Below are positions 45,401 to 55,140 of a stretch of DNA of 64,000 bases, in pieces; positions within the stretch are counted from its first letter, which is position 1, and each line of letters begins with the position of its first letter. Both the position numbers and the translations under genes were made by a program. Source of the stretch: Cavia porcellus (lineage: Eukaryota > Chordata > Mammalia > Rodentia > Caviidae). The stretch lies in assembly GCF_034190915.1 (NCBI RefSeq), contig NW_026947502.1:6742785-6806784 (forward strand), in the 5' to 3' direction. The notes under the pieces were generated by a model. The model did not search any database and had not been told where the DNA came from. It saw only the letters and a list, made by a program, of their open reading frames with translations.

Positions 45401-48400
45401 GGCTCTGGCTGCGATCCTAGCAGAGATCAGCCCTCCCTGGTGAGGTCATTGCTGGGAGAGTAACACCCACCCCTGGGAAATAGAGGAATCACAAATTCTC
45501 AACCGCCAGAGCTTTCTTAAGAGATGAGGACTCCGTCCTGGCACTTTGAATGTGGATCCCAGAGCACCACACCTGCAGGACTCATCCCAGGTCCCTCATG
45601 TATGGTGCTTCACAGAGGTCAGCGTGCAGGGAAGGGACTTGCTCTGGGTCACGTAGGTGGAGCCTCACCAGGCACCTGGGGTAACTGCTTGCCTGGGGGA
45701 GGTGGAGGATGTGGTCCTCTGCCCTGCAGGCCTATGGAAACCCTATGCAGTCAGGGCCACCCTCCCTGGGCCAGGAGTTGGAGCCAGTGGGCAGTGCGCC
45801 TGGGAGTCCAACAAAAGCCACTTAGCAAAGGCTCCTCGGAACCCTCCTGGTCTCCACCCCAGGACCCCGATCCTCAATCCTCACACTTGTCTAATCTGCC
45901 CTGCCCATGTCACACCCTAAGCCCCGTGACCAGGAGAGTAAGGTGAAGCCCACCTAGAATCTTGTTCCCTGCCCCCTCCTCTGCAGCCTGCACACCTGAG
46001 GCAGGTGAGCAGTCCGTGGTGTCAAGATGTCCCAGAGATACGATGTGGGAATTGTCTTTGGGAGACAAGCGTGGCCTCAAGGTTGTAAATGACAGAGGAT
46101 ATGGACTAAGACGCCACAGCCAGCAAAACCTGCAGCTGCTACCACGAATGTCAAGCTGCACCAGGGCCACAGCACTGACTCTCAGCTTTCTAGGAGAGCG
46201 TGGCTGCCACAAGTCTCACAAGGTCAGGCAGGAAGCCGTGGAGTACAAGGGAGGTAGATGAGGGCTGCAGGGCATGCCCCTACGATAAAGCACTCAGACC
46301 AGAGTCCTGAGTCCATTAGAATACTTGGTAGGCTGAGGCTGCACAGCATGCATGGTGCTGAGGCAGGCAAGAGCTGAGAATGTCAAAAGGAAGTTCACAG
46401 ACAATCATCTCGTTGTATAAAGGGGAACCCTGAGACCCACAGAGGGAAGAAATTGGCTCAAGATCACACAGCCCCAGCTGACCCAGCCAGCATCGGCGCA
46501 GTTCAGAGCCCTGACCCTGCACCGAGAGGCTGGCGAGGCCAGAGCGCGGACTCACATTTGCAAGGCCCGATGTAGTCCAGGTGGAGTTTGTGGCCCTTCT
46601 TGGTGCCCTCCAGGGTGCACTTGGTGGCAAAGAAGTGGCAGGAGGAGTCGAAGGTCTTGTTGTCATTACTGCACACCTGTGGGCCAAGCACAGGGCGTCC
46701 CCCTCAGTCCCTCTGTCCACTCAGAGATGGGGACACCAAGGGCCAAGCAAGGCCTGCCACATCCCTGGATCACACAGTCAGTCTGTGGCATGGCCAGGAC
46801 AAGAAGCCACGCTGCCGAGAACTCCAGGCTGGTGTCCAGGCACTCAGACAGCACCTGCCGCTCTCAGAACAAAGGCACAACCAGGTCAAGGAGGGAGACA
46901 TGGGACTCACCGGGGGTCAAGTCGAAGGTGGGGACCGGAAAAAGACAAGGGGAGCAAAGACAGTAGAGCACAACAGGCCAGGGAGCATTGTCCCAGGGAG
47001 CTGGCTGTTGAGGCCGGCCTTGGCTGGTACACGGGACAGGCTGGGCAGCAGGGCCTGCACTGTGGCCGAGCTGTCCCTTCCCATCCAGGGTGGCTCATGA
47101 TGCCCACACTGTGGGTACAGCAACCAGCTCTGACTGGCTGAGCTGCTTCCCTGCTGATGGGCTGGAATCTTAGAACTCAGTGGACCCTGATCCAGCTCCA
47201 CATCCTTGCTGAGTCATGCTTACAGAACATCCTTGCTGAGTCATGGCTACAGAACTTAGCACTGAGTACAGCTGCAGGCGGAGCACCAGAGTCTCGGCCT
47301 GTACGGCCTGCACCGACTCAGTGATGCTCACACACCACTGCTGCAGGAAAATTGCTGGGTACTGGAGACCATTGAACACAGAGGTGGGAGTTAGAGAGGA
47401 AGGAAGACTTAACAATAAACATTGAGCAACCCAAATGCCCATCAGCCAAGGAATAGACCAAAAAAGGTGTGTTTTATTGGATACAATGGAGTACTACTCG
47501 GGCATAAAGAAGGATAAACTGGAGACTCATATAGGTAAATGGATGCAACTCGAGACCATACTTGTAAGTGAAATAAACCAGACCTACACGTGTAAACACA
47601 GTATGATCAAGCCAGGAATGATGGCACACGCCTGTGACCCCAGCACTTGGGAGGCTAAGGCAAGAGGATCACCTTGAGTTTGAGGTCAGCCTGAACTGCA
47701 CAGTGAGACTCTTAACTCAAAACAAAAACAAACAAACCAAAAAACCAAAACAAGCAGGCGTGGTGGCTCACACCTGTAATCCCAGCACTCAGGAGGCTGA
47801 AGCAGGAGGATCCTTACGAGTTCCAGACAGCCTGGGCTACAGAGTGAGCTCAAGGCCAGCCTGAAATGCATAGGGAGACTATCTCAAAAACACAAAAAGA
47901 CAAAAAAAAAAAAAAACCAAAACAAAATCTGAAAACATGTTATTGTCTCACTAGTATGAGAATCTGAAAGAGTAAACATGATCTAAATGTCCAGTAGATA
48001 GTGTGTGATTGGGAAAAAACTATTCAAAAGAAAAAAAAAATTGTGAGGACAGAAAGGGGAAAGGAAGGAAGGAAAAAGGAAAAAATATTTAAACGCAAGA
48101 CAGTCAGGATAGGTATACACCTGGTTCCTCTTGTCCACTGACAGGAAATTTTCTAGTCATTTTCTGGACAATGTTTCATGCCCGTATCTTATATTCTGAG
48201 CAACTACTGTGCATATAGTAATATGCGATGCATTCATTATTATTATTCTCCTACTGGCCTGCTTTTTTTTCCTACTACTATCCTGTTTTCAAACTCTGCT
48301 TCATTGTGATTTCTTACTTTTTTCTGTTTAAAATAATAATAGGGGGCCTGGGATTTAGCTCAATGGCACAGTGCATGCCAGGCAGGTACTTATTCGCTGA

Positions 48401-51400
48401 GCTAAATCCCCAGCGAGAAAACTGACACTTAAAAAGACTCATCGACTTAGCTAAGATCTTCCAGCTAGCAAACGACGGTGATGAGATTGACCCCAGAACC
48501 CACGTTTTTGGGCATGACACCCTGCTAAGCCACGGAGAAGACAGCCTCACGTGAGGCTGTCTGAGTCTGGAAAAGGTACAGAATCCTAGAGCCCCAGGAG
48601 CCCGACTCCAGCACACAGCACAGAGCCTGGGGGTGCTGATTATGTTTTCATCAGTTGCTGGGGACACACAGAGCTGGACAGCACCTCATCGGACTCGGTT
48701 CCCCTCTTCTGTTGTGACCGGATATGGCAGTGAGCCTGGAAGTGCCCCGCAGAGCCACCAAACCCAGAAATTTCTGGCAGACACACAGTATTCCTAAAGA
48801 CCTAGTCCCTCCGCCCAGTGATGGTGAAACTTTTAAGACCGAGTACCCAAACTGCAACCCCAAACCCACTTATTTATTGCAAAATGCCAATGCTGCAATC
48901 AAATCTGAGTACTGAGGTTTTAGTTTAGAAAAAACAACTCATGCTTGGCTCGAGTGCCAACAGGGGGCTCTGTGTGCCCGCTACAGCGCGCGTGCCACAG
49001 GTTCACACCACCTCCTCGGCCCTCACCTTCTCAAACTCGCCAGCAGGGGCGGCACAGGTGGTGGGGTCCTGGCACACGCACATGGGGGTGTTGCTCTCAT
49101 CCAGCTCGCACACCTTGCCGTGCTTGCAGTGGTGGTTCTGGCAGGGGTCTGTTGGGACACAGAGCAAAGGGTTGGTACACCCAGGGGTAGCATCACAGCC
49201 CAAGCTGGTCTAGACAACTTTGCACAGATGGTCCTTGGCTGCAGCCCCGATCTGGGGTCTGGGCATCCTCCCCATTCCCCTCCTGAGCCTAGCAATCAGC
49301 ATCTAGGGGAACCGTTGGCTCAGTCTAGAGACAGAGTTCAATCCCAGGTCAGGACCAGGCACTTTTGCAGAGACAGATGCTCAGTCTGGGAACCCAAAAT
49401 AGATGCCATCCAGATGGCTTCGCCAGGGGCTGAGTTCTCAGTGCTCAGCTGAGTCACTTCGTAAGGCATCTCTGGATTCTAAGTAGTCTTTCTAGAATGG
49501 CTTGGATGATTTCTTTTTCTCCTTTTTTGGTACCAGGAATTGAACTCAGGACCTTGCCCTTGCCAGGCAGGCGCTGCACACTGAGCTAAACCCCTGGCCC
49601 CTAGAATGGCTTAAAAGGTCGGCTGTTATAGCTCCAAGGAGCTGCAAGACCAACAAAACAAGACTCAAGTGCCCCTAGAGGAAAAGGAAGAGGAGCCCAG
49701 GGCCCACACTGGACAATAGTTTCCAGTAAACACCGGATGAGGTGGGTGTGGGTCAGGGAAGGACTCTGAATCTCCTCCTCCAACAGAAGGCTCTCCTGCC
49801 AAGCTCAGTGCAGACACCCATGAGACACCATTCCGTCCATACCCACAAGGGTTCCAGACCCTCAGGGACAGGGCTTGATCTAGCCATTACCTCCTGATGC
49901 CTTAATTCTGGATATTTTAAGTGTCCTTTATCGGGCACCCACTCTGCAGGCTCTGGGCCAAGAACTCCAATGCTTTGTCTTGTAACCCTCCAGAGATGCT
50001 GAGGATAATGTCTCACATTGGAGGTGGGAGACTGGTGCTCGAAGGAGCAGCACAGTGGTCCCGAGAAGCCTAGGTTCAAAGCTTGCAAAGCCGGTGCTCA
50101 CAAAGCCTCGGGTACAGATGCCCCGGCTCAGCTCTTCCAGCCCGAGGCCCTAGGCCATCCCTACTTCTGGCACCATCTCTGCGGGCAGCGTTATGAGTTA
50201 TGTCAGGCTTGATTTCCTCATAGCTTTATTTCCTTGGGCTGAGTACAAATCAGACAGGCCAGTGAGTGTGAAAGCTCCTGACCTCTGGCCTCCGAGATTC
50301 ACTGGGACAGAGGCCGTGGGAGAGCTCAGCGACCAGACGTGACTGGAGGCCCCCAGTGGGAATGTGAAACCCAATTGCAGAATCAGGGCAAAGAGCTGCG
50401 GGGGGAGGGGGGCACATCCAGCTGGGGAACTTCCTTCCGGGGCATTCACAGCTCGGATGCACTGCTATAAATAGATCTTTCCAGATTCCAGAAACTGCGC
50501 GCCAGAGCGCACTCCCCACCTCCGGGTCAAAGCAGTCTCTCCCGCAGCCGCTGAGGTCCCCACCCTGCCCCTCCCTGGCAGGAATCTCCCAGAGGCCTCT
50601 GTCAGGCCCCAGGCCCAGGCAGCCAGGGGCAGCCTGGAGGTGCCCAGTCACAGCGGAGGGACCTACTTTCAGCCACCACATCCTCTACGGTTTCCTCAGC
50701 CTCTTCAAATTCTCCGACTTCTACCTGGACAGGGTTGGTACCCACGGGCACCTGAAACAGAAGAAAAGGAATGAGTCAAATGCTCCCCATCCGTGTCCCA
50801 AACCCATAGAGGGGCCCGAGGGAGAGGGGGTCACATGAAAGTTCAGGAACACGTAAGGAGCAGGGATGGCCAGGTGGAAATGTGGCTGAGGTCCTGATCT
50901 CAGCACAAAGGCCAGGGCCGGGGATTTAGATTCCATCTTATATTTAGTATTACTTTAGTCATGTATGAAGTTAGTTTGTTTTTGTTCTTTTTTTTTTTTT
51001 TTTTTTTTTTTTTGTCTTTTTGAGACAGCATCTCGCTGTGCAGTTCAGGCTGCGTCTTGAGCTCACTTTGTAACCCAGACTGGTCTTGAACTCAAAACAA
51101 TCCTCCTACCTCCGCCTCCTGAGTGCTGGGATTACAGGTGTGAGCCACCACATTTTGCATTAATTTGGTATTAATCTTATAGTAAGCATTATCAGTGCAC
51201 TGGAATTAATTACGTTGTGATGCCTCGCAATCCACCAAAGGTCACAGGGCAAGAAGGGGTGCCCATGGCAGGCGTGGTGGTGCCCCTGTAACTCCAGCAC
51301 TCTGAGGAGCTGAAGCAGGAGGATCGCAGGTCTGAGCCCCATCTGGGTGACTTAGTGAAACCCTGTCTCAAAGTAAGAAAGCATTTGAAAAGGGCTGGGC

Positions 51401-53467
51401 ACACAACTCAGGGTGAAGGCCCTGCCTGGGCTCAATCCCTAGTAGTGAAAAATAGAAAACTCCAAGCCTTCTACCCCTGCTGAGCAACCTGAGCAGACCG
51501 CTTCTCATCTGTTTTATGTAAGGAGAGACTAGGGGTGATCTTGAGTGAAAAACTAAAGGATTTGGAAAGGGTGCCTCTCAAAGGCAGGCTCCTGGGGAAG
51601 GCCTGAGGGTGACCCGTCCAGCACCATGTTGAGATGTGGGGGTGCCCAGGGTGTGCTGGCACACACTCCATGCCAGCATGAGACCCATGGGACCTGCCCG
51701 GACTGCCCGGGGAAGGGACTGGGGTTCCGCCATGCATGCCACATACCTCTGACACCTCAGCCACGGTTTCCTCCACCACCTCTGTCTCATCAGGCAGGGC
51801 TTCCTGCTGCTGCAGGAAGAGAGAGCAGGGTCAGAGAGCTCAGGGCCCGGGCCAGCTTCACCTTGGAAACAGTCCTGAGCGAGCTGGGGGAGCTGGGGAG
51901 CCGCTCGATGGAAACTCCCAAGGCTGTGTATCGGGGACCCCGTGCTGGGGACTGGGCCACGGAGAAGCCAGACAATCGGGAGGGAGCAGCATATGGGGAC
52001 CCCGTGCTGGGGACTGGGCCACGGAGAAGCCAGACAATTGGGAGCAGCTCCTTTTTTGCATAGCGGATGCGTATTTTGTATTTCATGCACTTTACACAGG
52101 CATTCTCTCTCACCATGAAAACCGGCACAGTTTCATTCAGATAGCAGCGTCTCGGAGCCCCCTGGGGCTGCCCTTTTCTAGTTCTGTCTGAGGTCTTTGA
52201 TGTCATAATCTATGCCTGCTTCTCCAGCCTATCAAAGGTTTAGCTTGCAAAGCATTCCTGCTGCATCGAACGCCTACAGAGCCTGAAAACCACCGCTTTC
52301 AGATAACTCCCCTGGTTGAACAGATAGGAAACCTGACAGCCAGAGGGGACGAACAGTGTGAATTTTAAAGATGTCAGATCCTCCCTCGGTGTGCTAGTAC
52401 TATCATTACTATTAGGCAATCCCTTCCTGCCATGTCCACTTAGAGCAGGTTTCAGCCATCTGAAGGAGGAGGCGAGACAGCCTATAATTTTGAGGCCTCT
52501 GGTTGGCTCTGGGGCTGCTTCTAAAAGCAATGCCAAACTTGCCAAATCTTTAGTCTAAACCTGCTAGTCTGAGCAAGACATCCTGGGTCTGCCATCCACC
52601 TCCCGGTAAGAGGAGGAGGGAATTCCAGGTTGAAAGAAATACTCTTTGTGCCGTGCCTATCCTTTTCCTCCTCCTCCTCCTCTTCCTCTTTAGTCGCCCA
52701 CTCCTGTCCTGCTGCAGGCCACCCTGGGAGTGACTGTCCCTAGTCAGGGTGTCTGTCCCACCCTCCCCTAGCCAAGAAGCAGGGCTAGGATTTATGCCGA
52801 GCCAGCCTGGCCCTCCCTCATTTTTTTTAAATCTTCTTGGCTCATTCTCTCAAGATGTGAAAACTGCGGAAGCTGATTCCCTTAGACAGCAGCATCTCAG
52901 AGCCTGTGCACTTGCCGTTGCCTCCGAGCCCAGAGCGGCCCCTCTGCGGTCCTCCCAAAGCTTCTGCTGTTATGTTCTGTGCCTACACCGCTGCTCTGCT
53001 GCCTGAGGTGTCAGACTAGAGTCTGTTGCTTGCAAATGCAATCACGCCACTGATTCTGAGCCTAACGCATCCTCTCCGTGGGACTTGGTTCCCTTCTGGT
53101 GCTTTCCCCACCAGCACTGCCCCCGCCCATCCCCACTGCTTGATTTGCTCATGAGACCAAGAGGCCACTGCCCAGTCCACTGCTGGGAGGCTGGACAGCT
53201 ACAAAGTTCATTTCACAGCTTCTCTGGAACTTTGACCCAGGGTACCTTATTCCAAGTTTTTTTCTGCTCTTCTTGGCTTCATTGAAAACTGATGAATTTT
53301 TGAAAAAGTGAAAGTAACTTGAGATGAGGAAGTCCCCGTCCCCTCCCAGCACCTGGACACACTCAGGAGGCCTAGACCTGGCTAAGAAGGCGGGATCTTC
53401 AGGTACTTACAGGGGCTGCGAAGGCCCTCCCAGCGAGGCAAAGGACGAAGAAGATCCAGGCCCTCAT
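42440..53467 (-). CDS. SPARC: SPARC (osteonectin, BM-40), complete spliced CDS, 302 aa
   Basis: Secreted matricellular glycoprotein that binds collagen and calcium and modulates cell-matrix adhesion, mineralisation and growth-factor signalling. Coding exons (minus strand): 53467-53411, 51809-51747, 50751-50667, 49148-49027, 46676-46556, 45168-45035, 44454-44306, 43025-42877, 42468-42440. Lengths 57, 63, 85, 122, 121, 134, 149, 149 and 29 nt join in frame to 302 codons plus TAA. Residues 1-17 are a signal peptide ([17 protein letters not shown]), then an acidic Glu-rich segment to about 68. A follistatin-like EGF/Kazal module spans about 69-150, with NKT glycosylation sequon at N115 and copper-binding KKGHK at 135-139. 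The EC module (151-302) has an EF-hand with a one-residue insertion (238-250) paired with a canonical one (D273-E284). The protein ends [13 protein letters not shown]. Recognition rests on near-complete similarity to mammalian SPARC as I remember it. The start lies in a good Kozak context (CACC before ATG). No frameshift or missing cysteine seen. Confidence 0.98.
42877..43025 (-). CDS. SPARC: SPARC exon 9 (second EF-hand)
   Basis: 149 nt encoding the last base of Gly244, residues 245-293 and the first base of Gln294. Contains [20 protein letters not shown] and the canonical EF-hand [13 protein letters not shown] (Ca-ligands D273, D275, D277, Y279 carbonyl, E284) with flanking cysteines. Donor C|GTGAGT. 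Confidence 0.97.
43070..43113. repeat. (CA)n-rich microsatellite, SPARC intron 9/8 side
   Basis: Impure CA/TG tract 45 bases upstream (on the SPARC strand) of the exon 9 acceptor, in intron 8. Confidence 0.85.
43315..43385 (-). mobile_element. MIR remnant in SPARC intron 8
   Basis: 'agtggggaaactgaggccgg' and 'caaggtcacccacagctc'. Confidence 0.6.
44306..44454 (-). CDS. SPARC: SPARC exon 8 (EC module, first EF-hand begins)
   Basis: 149 nt encoding residues 195-243 plus two bases of Gly244, including [20 protein letters not shown] and ending [11 protein letters not shown]-hand 1 starts at D238. Acceptor CTACACAG, donor GG|GTAGGA. Confidence 0.97.
45035..45168 (-). CDS. SPARC: SPARC exon 7 (start of EC module)
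   Basis: 134 nt encoding residues 150-194, beginning [20 protein letters not shown] and ending LLTEKQKLK. This is the first helix region of the extracellular calcium-binding module. Donor AAA|GTGAGT is strong. The acceptor GACCCTAG has a poor pyrimidine tract. Confidence 0.97.
46420..46510 (-). mobile_element. MIR remnant in SPARC intron 6
   Basis: 'gggaaccctgagacccacag' and 'ggctcaagatcacacagcc'. Confidence 0.6.
46556..46676 (-). CDS. SPARC: SPARC exon 6 (Kazal-like part, KGHK and glycosylation site)
   Basis: 121 nt encoding residues 110-149. Contains [15 protein letters not shown] (N-glycosylation sequon at N115) and [16 protein letters not shown], whose KGHK is the copper-binding, angiogenic fragment motif known in SPARC. 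Acceptor CCACAG, donor T|GTGAGT. Confidence 0.97.
47201..47254. repeat. 27-bp tandem duplication carrying AP-1 motifs, SPARC intron 5
   Basis: Two units, 47201-47227 and 47228-47254, differ at one or two bases (CATGCTTACAG versus CATGGCTACAG). Each contains TGAGTCA, the consensus AP-1 site, at 47210-47216 and 47237-47243. Confidence 0.9.
47400..48110 (+). mobile_element. L1 3-prime fragment split by two B1 SINEs, SPARC intron 5
   Basis: 'caaatgcccatcagccaagg', 'ggagtactactcgggcataa' and 'gagaccatacttgtaagtg' match the L1 at 1080-1160. After the SINEs it resumes at about 47938 with 'tattgtctcactagtatgag'. Antisense to SPARC. Confidence 0.8.
47608..47935 (+). mobile_element. Two tandem B1-type SINEs in SPARC intron 5
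   Basis: First copy 47608-47745 ('gccaggaatgatggcacacg' to 'actcttaactcaaaac'). Second copy 47753-47925 ('aggcgtggtggctcacacct' to 'actatctcaaaaacac'). Both lie within the L1 fragment. Confidence 0.92.
48342..48416. mobile_element. Rearranged ID-like SINE, inverted dimer form
   Basis: Starts as a plus-strand body (GGGATTTAGCTCA, 48350-48362) and ends as a minus-strand body (TGAGCTAAATCCC, 48398-48410), leaving 13-bp perfect inverted arms around a 35-base centre. Confidence 0.8.
49027..49148 (-). CDS. SPARC: SPARC exon 5 (follistatin EGF-like part)
   Basis: 122 nt encoding residues 69-109, with cysteine pattern [17 protein letters not shown] then [10 protein letters not shown] and ending GEFEK. 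This is the EGF-like half of the follistatin-like module. Acceptor CAACAG, donor AAG|GTGAGG. Confidence 0.97.
49526..49603 (-). mobile_element. ID-like SINE, SPARC intron 4
   Basis: 'ttggtaccaggaattgaac' ... 'gagctaaacccctggcccc'. Sense orientation relative to SPARC. Confidence 0.9.
50465..50474. promoter_or_regulatory. MEF2-consensus site in SPARC intron 4
   Basis: CTATAAATAG is a perfect match to the MEF2 consensus CTA(A/T)4TAG and also reads as a TATA-like box. It is followed on the plus strand by G+C-rich sequence (CTGCGCGCCAGAGCGC). A single short motif, so it may be chance. Confidence 0.3.
50667..50751 (-). CDS. SPARC: SPARC exon 4 (acidic low-affinity Ca-binding region)
   Basis: 85 nt encoding residues 41-68 and the first base of Asn69. 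It contains [15 protein letters not shown], matching the variable acidic segment of SPARC. Acceptor TTTCAG and donor A|GTAGGT. Confidence 0.95.
50980..51165 (-). mobile_element. B1-type SINE with long T-tail, SPARC intron 3
   Basis: T-run 50989-51013, 'gtctttttgagacagcatct', then 'gtgctgggattacaggtgtg'. Doubled internal block present. Confidence 0.93.
51262..51465 (+). mobile_element. B1-type SINE followed by ID-like SINE, SPARC intron 3
   Basis: 'ggcaggcgtggtggtgcccc' to 'accctgtctcaaag', then 'gggctgggcacacaactcag' to 'ctcaatccctagtag'. Confidence 0.8.
51747..51809 (-). CDS. SPARC: SPARC exon 3 (N-terminal acidic segment)
   Basis: Encodes residues 20-40 ([21 protein letters not shown]), phase 0 at both ends, followed by GTATGT. 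The two Gln are mature residues 3 and 4, known transglutaminase amine acceptors in SPARC. The acceptor is a triple CAG (see findings), so the exact first codon could vary. Confidence 0.95.
51933..52050. repeat. 62-bp tandem duplication in SPARC intron 2
   Basis: Two head-to-tail units start at 51933 and 51995, each beginning GGGGACCCCGTGCTGGGGAC. They are nearly identical (about one substitution and a short indel near 'caatcgggaggga' versus 'caattggga'). High identity suggests a recent duplication. Confidence 0.9.
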
Positions 53468-53480
53468 GGTGCTGGGAACC
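53411..53480 (-). CDS. SPARC: SPARC exon 2 (start codon, signal peptide)
   Basis: Acceptor CCCTGCAG ends at 53481. Thirteen UTR bases precede ATG at 53467-53465. The exon encodes residues 1-19 ([19 protein letters not shown]), essentially the signal peptide, and ends in phase 0 at a GTAAGT donor (53410). Confidence 0.97.
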
Positions 53481-53635
53481 CTGCAGGGCGGAGACAGGCA
53501 GAGGTGAGGGAGGCGTCCCTGTGCAGTTCCTCCGGAGCGCCTGAGCCTTCCAAGCTGCTCGGAGTCGGCGCTTGTTCAGTCCCGGGCAGGGAGAGGAGAG
53601 GAAGTCGGTTCCACTCAGTATGGGCTCAGTCCTGA

Positions 53636-53645
53636 CTATATAAGG
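53636..53645. promoter_or_regulatory. TATA/CArG-like motif just upstream of SPARC exon 2
   Basis: The plus strand reads CTATATAAGG (TATATAA at 53637-53643); the minus strand reads CCTTATATAG. It lies about 155 bases upstream of exon 2 in the direction of SPARC transcription and is followed by a G+C-rich stretch leading straight into exon 2. It differs by one base from the SRF CArG consensus. Function is inferred only. Confidence 0.35.
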
Positions 53646-53877
53646 AGAAAGTCTGGGCTCGGTGCTGGCTGTGTTTAAACCTCAGGTGCTCATCTGTCCT
53701 GGTTAACACAGAGAGCTGCCCTCTGGCTCAGCAGTGCCGCAGGAACTGTATCCAGCTGCAACCCAGTGAAGCCCGTATTGTTTTCCTTGTGTTCATTTTT
53801 ACAGTTTCCTTCTATTTATGACAAGGTACACAGTTTTCCATTTATGGCAACAACATAAGTCTTTTTTGTGTCTTCCT

Positions 53878-54065
53878 TTTTCCTTTTGTGGAGCCTGGAT
53901 TGAACCCAGGACATTCTCACCGAGCTACCTCCCCAGCCCTGCCACCTTCTTAAATTTTGAGCCAGGGTTTCATTAAGTCACTAAATCGACCAGATTGGGT
54001 TCCAACTTGCAATCCTCCTACCCTTGCCTCCCTGAGTAACGCAATGTGCCACCAATCCTGGATTA
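53878..54065 (-). mobile_element. ID-like plus diverged B1-like remnants, SPARC intron 1
   Basis: 'gcctggattgaacccagg' and 'gagctacctccccagccct' (ID-like), then 'gagccagggtttcattaag' and 'tgccaccaatcctgg' (old B1-like). Confidence 0.65.
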
Positions 54066-55051
54066 AGTCTTCTTTCTAAATCCATTTATTTAGGTTTTTA
54101 AAAAGCAATTCAACAAAAGCAATGGGCTAATTCATCAAATTTGGTCGATGCTTAATGAAGGGCTCTTCAATCCCTCGTGTGCAAATATTATTTTTTCCTA
54201 CTCCCTAACGCTCCTCCTCCTCCTCTCCCTCCCCTTCCCCCCTGCCCCCCCCACCCCACCCTGGACTGCACAGGGAGAAGTCAATCATCAAGGCCTCTCA
54301 GCAGTTTGAGACCATGAGATTCACACTCCCACAACAGCCTCAGGATGTGACCCACGGAAACTTGAGGGTGATGGCTTCTTTCTCCATTCTACCCAGAAAG
54401 GACAGCACTTCTTTGGGTCCTCCAAACAAACTCTCCGAATACTTCTACAAGTTGCACAGAGGTGATTAGCTGAAATCTAGAAAGTTCCCCCTGCCTGCTC
54501 TGGTCACTGCTAAGACCTTAGCTCTAGATTCTAATACTCATGACAATAAGGGATCTTGGAACAGAATCCCCACTGATGACTCAGTACCAAAATGCCGTCC
54601 CTACTTGAGGAATTGTGGTGGGGACATGTCACTTCCTATGTTAACACACCGACTTTCCATTTCCCAAGGGCTTTTACAGTGTTCTTTCTTACATGGATCC
54701 AAATATGCCTCTCAAACTTCTGGTCTACCCTGCCTCCTTCTTCAGCCAAGAGAACAAGCCTGCTCCTCCTGCCCCTGCATTTTTTTCGAGGACAGCAGTC
54801 ACCACCTCTTTTCTCCTTAATCCCCCAAATTTCCACACAAGGCTCATCCAGTTCCTTCCAGGTCTTCTCAAGTAGCCAAGCACAGTGGTGGGAGGGACCC
54901 TGACATCAAGGAATTTAATGCCAGGGGCTCTTGTTAACCTCATTACTATGAATAAGTCTTATGCATTGGTTCCCCATCACTTGAGACGTCAGACTTGGTG
55001 ACATCAGAGGTGGCCGACTGGGTCCTGAAAATGCCGTCACATCACAGGCAA

Positions 55052-55140
55052 GGTCGGGGTGCAGCACAGCTGGAAAGCGCATGCTTTGCGAGTGTAGGAC
55101 CCTAGGTTCAATTCCCAGCACCAAAACACAAAGCAAATGT
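55052..55140 (+). mobile_element. ID-like SINE, SPARC intron 1
   Basis: 'cggggtgcagcacagctgg', 'gcgcatgctttgcgagtg' and 'ggttcaattcccagcacc' with an A-rich tail; closer to the classic ID sequence. Confidence 0.75.

Noticed and set aside
47201..47254. CRISPR-like direct repeats
   Set aside because: Only two abutting units with no spacers, in a vertebrate intron.
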